Program-made: the position numbers and the translations under genes | The notes under the pieces: generated by a model | Databases searched by the model: none | What the model saw: the letters and a program-made list of their open reading frames with translations, nothing else | Told to the model about the DNA's origin: nothing | From: Chromatiaceae bacterium | GTDB lineage: Bacteria > Pseudomonadota > Gammaproteobacteria > Chromatiales > Chromatiaceae | DNA length: 46,178 nucleotides | Assembly: GCA_024639005.1 (NCBI GenBank) | Contig: JAHEJD010000001.1 | Span: forward strand, 72,450 to 118,627 | Direction of reading: 5' to 3' | In this document: positions 43,216 through 46,178 of the stretch, one piece after another | How the letters are laid out: every line of letters begins with the position of its first letter | Numbering within the stretch: the first letter of the stretch is position 1

Positions 43216-44597
43216 CAGCGCTCCGCCTTGATGTGCTTGTCATGCTCTCGTCGTAGCGAACGGGACATGGCGATTCGGCCATCGCGTACGAATGCCTCGT
43301 GGTTGGCGACCACCTGTTCTGGGTCGTAGCGATAATTCACCATCACCGAGTGCGACTGGGCCTCGCCATGCGCCGACACGTCTGCGTAGACGTTGATGCG
43401 CTCGAGGATGGCGCCGTTTGCCAGGTGAAAAGCGGCTACGGGGTCAAAGCAGGTTTCTCCCTGTTTCAACTCTGCCAGATACAACAGCGCGATCCGGGCA
43501 AGCGGTTCCGCCAATATCGACGCATCCTCGGCCGAGCGATGTTGCAGCAGATGAACGATCGCCGCACATGGGCTGGCGTGGCCGCTGTGCGCTTGCAGTG
43601 CGTCCTGGTATTCATCGAGCACATTATCGATCTTCTCGACAGGCCAGTCGGCGACCTCGCCGACGCACAGCCTCTGTAGCCCGCGCGCGAAGCGCGGCAA
43701 GGGCGACAGCGTGGCGAAATGACGCAGGTTGGGCAACTCGGCGCCGAGTTCGCTGAGCACCTGCTTGAGCAGAAAGTTTCCGAAGCTGATGCCGCGCAGC
43801 CCCCGCAGCGCATTGTTGATCGAATAGAACATCGCGGTGTCGGCGAAGTAAGGGTCGGCGATCGCTGCCTCGGGGTCGATCAGTGGCGCGATCTCTGCCG
43901 CCATGCCCTGGGTGAGCGCGACTTCGACGAAGATCAGCGGCTCTTCCGGGAGCGCCGGATGAAAGAAACCAAAACAGCGCCGGTCTTCGCTGAGGCGCCG
44001 GCGCAGGTCGTCCCAGCCGGTAATCGGGTGCACCGCCTCGTAGCGCATCAGCTTCTCGAGGACCACCGCCGGGCTGCGCCAGTCGATGGCCTGCAGGCGA
44101 AGAAAGCCACGGTTGAACCATGAGGCCAGCAGGTGTTTCAGGTCCGCATCCACTGAACCCAGCAGCGGCAGGTCCGGCAGACGATCGAGCAGCTGCTCAC
44201 GCATCTTCACCAAGGCCGACGTGCCGTGCGGCGCCATATTGAGACGCCGAAAGAGATCCTGGCGTGGCGGTTCTACCACCTTCAGCAGTTCGACCAGCGT
44301 GGCCGGCTGGTCGTTGCGGAAGGCATTGGCGGCGGCTCGGATCGTTTCAGGGTCGGGGCCGAATTCCTCGGCCAGGGTGAGAAAGAACGCCGTCTTGTCA
44401 CTTTCGTCGAGACCCTCGAAGCGCTGCAGGATCTCGCGCGCCAGCGCGATATTGGAGGCCTCGCCTCGGCTGGCGATCAGCCGCCTGCACAGCCCGGCCA
44501 ACGAGTCCTGCGCCTCATCGTCACGCAGGCGCAGTAGTTCACGACCGCGATCCGCGACCGTATCCATGATGCGCTCTAGCCAGGTTACCCCAGGCAT
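43215..44597 (-). CDS. matA: Malonyl-CoA decarboxylase
   Basis: Converts malonyl-CoA to acetyl-CoA and CO2. The 460-residue protein has the N-terminal helical domain and the C-terminal acetyltransferase-like catalytic domain. Family motifs: AVHPITGWDDLRRRL, DRRCFGFFHPALPEEPLIFV, YSINNALRGLRGISFGNFLL and LRHFATLSPLPRFARGL, with the catalytic Ser/His region intact. ATG 44597 has GGAG seven bases upstream. It is preceded by the TRAP genes (41 bp gap) and followed, with a one-base overlap, by the TauE gene. With MatB it makes a two-step path from malonate to acetyl-CoA. Confidence 0.94.
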   Translation of the reverse strand: MPGVTWLERIMDTVADRGRELLRLRDDEAQDSLAGLCRRLIASRGEASNIALAREILQRFEGLDESDKTAFFLTLAEEFGPDPETIRAAANAFRNDQPATLVELLKVVEPPRQDLFRRLNMAPHGTSALVKMREQLLDRLPDLPLLGSVDADLKHLLASWFNRGFLRLQAIDWRSPAVVLEKLMRYEAVHPITGWDDLRRRLSEDRRCFGFFHPALPEEPLIFVEVALTQGMAAEIAPLIDPEAAIADPYFADTAMFYSINNALRGLRGISFGNFLLKQVLSELGAELPNLRHFATLSPLPRFARGLQRLCVGEVADWPVEKIDNVLDEYQDALQAHSGHASPCAAIVHLLQHRSAEDASILAEPLARIALLYLAELKQGETCFDPVAAFHLANGAILERINVYADVSAHGEAQSHSVMVNYRYDPEQVVANHEAFVRDGRIAMSRSLRREHDKHIKAER

Positions 44598-44638
44598 TGC
44601 GGCGCTCCGGACGACAGCTTATGGCGCATCGACCTGAG

Positions 44639-45958
44639 TCATTGCGCCGCACCCATCAGGTAATCCGGAAGCCATGTCGCCAAGCCAGGAAACACCGACA
44701 GGATCACGATCGCCAGGACCATGCAGACGACGAACGGCATGGAACCGCGCAGGATAGTCTTCAACGGGATGTCTGGCGCGATGCCATTGATCACATAGAG
44801 GTTGAGGCCGACCGGCGGTGTAATGAGGCCAATCTCCATGTTGATGGTCAGGACGACCGCGAACCAATAAGGATCGAAACCCGCGGAGATAATGATCGGA
44901 AACAGAATCGGCGCCGCCATCAGGATGACCGCGACGGGCGGAAGGAAAAATCCGGCGATCAGCAGGAACACGTTGATCGCGCCCATGAGCACCCATCGGT
45001 TCACGTCCAGCGTGGCAATCCACTCTGCGATCGCCTGGGTAACGAAAAGATTCGACAGCATGAACGAGAACACGCCGGCGGCACCGATGATGAACAGTAT
45101 CATCACGCTCTCGCGGGTCGAATCACGCAGCACTGCCCACAGTGCGTCGAATCGGAACAATCGATAGATCAATACCGCTGCCAATACGCACATCAGGGCG
45201 CCCACGGCCGCGGTCTCCGACGGTGTCGCGATGCCGCCATAGAGGGCATAGAGAACACCGAGGATGATCAACAAAAAGGGCACGACGCGCGGCAGGACCT
45301 CGAGCTTCTCGGCCCAGCTGTAATGGGTCGCGCCCAGTGCCGAATGGGCGCCTCCCTGGCGCCAGGTGCTATAGATGGACCAGACCATGAACAGCCCCAC
45401 CAACAGCAGGCCCGGGATCACGCCGGCAAGGAACAACCGGCCTATGGACGTCTCGGTCGCAATCCCATAGACGATCATCGTGACCGACGGCGGTATCAGG
45501 ATGCCCAGGGTGCCGCCGGCGGCAATCGATCCTGCCGCGACCCCATCGGGATAACCACGCTTGCGCATCTCCGGGATGCCCATCTTGCCGATTGCCGCAC
45601 AGGTCGCCGGGGACGAACCCGACATCGCCGAGAACAGCGCGCAGGCGCCGAGGTTCGAGACGACCAGCCCCCCGGGGATGCGGGTCATCCAACGCTCCAG
45701 CGCCTCGTAGAGGTCGGCGCCGGCGCGCGTGGAGGAAATGGCCGCACCCATAATGATGAACATGGGTATGGACAACAGTGCGAAGTTGTCCAACTTACCG
45801 AAGAAGATCTCCGGCAGAAGCTCGAAAGAGGCGGCTCCGTCGAAGACCAGCAGGAATCCAGCGGAGACGATCAGCAGGCCAATCGCCACCGATACTCCCG
45901 AAAACAGTACCAGGACCGTGATCAGCGCGACCAGCCCGCCGAGGGCAAGTGGGTCCAT
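44639..45958 (-). CDS. TRAP transporter large permease (DctM type)
   Basis: The 12-helix membrane subunit of a tripartite ATP-independent periplasmic transporter, 439 residues. Diagnostic blocks are FALLSIPMFIIMGAAISST, ALFSAMSGSSPATCAAIGKMGIPEM, AAGGTLGILIPPSVTMIVYGI and NMEIGLITPPVGLNLYVINGI. The transporter uses ion gradients with a separate binding protein. GAGGAGG precedes the ATG, and the start shares its A with the stop of the small subunit. From its operon with matA and matB, malonate is the likely substrate, as for the TRAP-type malonate system (MatPQM) of Sinorhizobium. Confidence 0.94.
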   Translation of the reverse strand: MDPLALGGLVALITVLVLFSGVSVAIGLLIVSAGFLLVFDGAASFELLPEIFFGKLDNFALLSIPMFIIMGAAISSTRAGADLYEALERWMTRIPGGLVVSNLGACALFSAMSGSSPATCAAIGKMGIPEMRKRGYPDGVAAGSIAAGGTLGILIPPSVTMIVYGIATETSIGRLFLAGVIPGLLLVGLFMVWSIYSTWRQGGAHSALGATHYSWAEKLEVLPRVVPFLLIILGVLYALYGGIATPSETAAVGALMCVLAAVLIYRLFRFDALWAVLRDSTRESVMILFIIGAAGVFSFMLSNLFVTQAIAEWIATLDVNRWVLMGAINVFLLIAGFFLPPVAVILMAAPILFPIIISAGFDPYWFAVVLTINMEIGLITPPVGLNLYVINGIAPDIPLKTILRGSMPFVVCMVLAIVILSVFPGLATWLPDYLMGAAQ

Positions 45959-46178
45959 CAGTAGTCCTCCTCGAAACCGCCGTGGCCGAGAACCTCGGCA
46001 TCACAGCGCCACGACGCGATCAAGTCAGCGATCATCTGCAGCACGAACAGCCCTAACCCCAGCGGCAACGCCAGATAGGGTATCCATAGACTTACGCCCC
46101 AGACGCTCTCTGACCGCCAGTTGCGCTCCCAGGCGATGTGAAACATCTCATAGCCGTAAAAGGCCATGATCGAGATCA
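45958..46178 (-). CDS. TRAP transporter small permease (DctQ type), partial
   Basis: The gene runs off the window end; about 73 C-terminal residues are visible, ending WRCDAEVLGHGGFEEDY. The segment SIMAFYGYEMFHIAW followed by SVWGVSLWIPYLALPLGLGLFVLQMIADL is typical of the last two helices of DctQ subunits. Its stop overlaps the DctM start by one base. The binding-protein gene is expected upstream, outside the window. Confidence 0.85.
   Translation of the reverse strand, partial: ISIMAFYGYEMFHIAWERNWRSESVWGVSLWIPYLALPLGLGLFVLQMIADLIASWRCDAEVLGHGGFEEDY

Noticed and set aside
44597-45964. 455-codon open frame antisense to the TRAP permease
   Set aside because: Composition dominated by His, Gln, Arg and Asp as expected for the reverse of a membrane-protein gene; no recognisable domain.

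Overview
The window looks like chromosomal DNA of a GC-rich gammaproteobacterium, most likely a Chromatiales-type or sulfur-oxidizer-like lineage. Supporting this are a class I adenylate cyclase in the conserved block cyaA-lptM-lysA-dapF-DUF484-xerC, hslVU, a ubiE-ubiJ-ubiB block preceded by a DUF971 gene, and a one-polypeptide pyruvate:ferredoxin oxidoreductase. The genus cannot be named from this sequence alone. I saw no tRNA, rRNA, CRISPR array, prophage or intact transposase gene.

Layout. 0-2.4 kb: the end of an EAL-domain gene, a MazG-like nucleotide pyrophosphohydrolase, a small conserved-looking gene on the minus strand, and a PAS plus degenerate GGDEF protein. 2.6-10.2 kb: cyaA, the short lipoprotein gene lptM, lysA, a SAM methyltransferase, dapF, DUF484 and xerC. 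10.4-12.3 kb: hslV and hslU. 12.4-17.2 kb: nifJ with a dihydroorotate-dehydrogenase-like gene behind it. 17.2-22.8 kb: two small membrane proteins, a FIST sensor coupled to a GGDEF-EAL protein, and a polytopic permease. 23.2-26.6 kb: DUF971, ubiE, ubiJ and ubiB (ubiquinone synthesis). 26.6-36.4 kb: an orphan solute-binding protein with a small secreted protein, two large mechanosensitive-channel genes, a CorA-type transporter and a CNNM/CorC-type protein, together an ion and osmotic homeostasis district. 36.5-40.1 kb: a LysR regulator divergent from an ECF sigma factor, then rimK and an aspartoacylase-like gene. 40.2-46.2 kb: an O-methyltransferase relic, then a compact minus-strand operon for malonate use (TRAP transporter, malonyl-CoA decarboxylase, TauE/SafE permease, malonyl-CoA synthetase, hotdog thioesterase).

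The least ordinary signals are non-coding. Three diverged copies of a roughly 182-bp intergenic repeat lie in the first 10.4 kb. Each has 17-18 bp terminal inverted repeats, and the outer arms change together between copies, as expected if they pair. One copy forms almost the whole leader of cyaA and another provides the stop codon of a neighbouring gene. A separate 153-bp structured element with its own inverted ends lies before the DUF971-ubiE block. An FNR/CRP-family-like palindrome lies upstream of the oxygen-sensitive nifJ. A run of eight G lies inside the likely promoter spacer of the solute-binding protein gene. Upstream of the hotdog gene an O-methyltransferase appears collapsed to its two ends.
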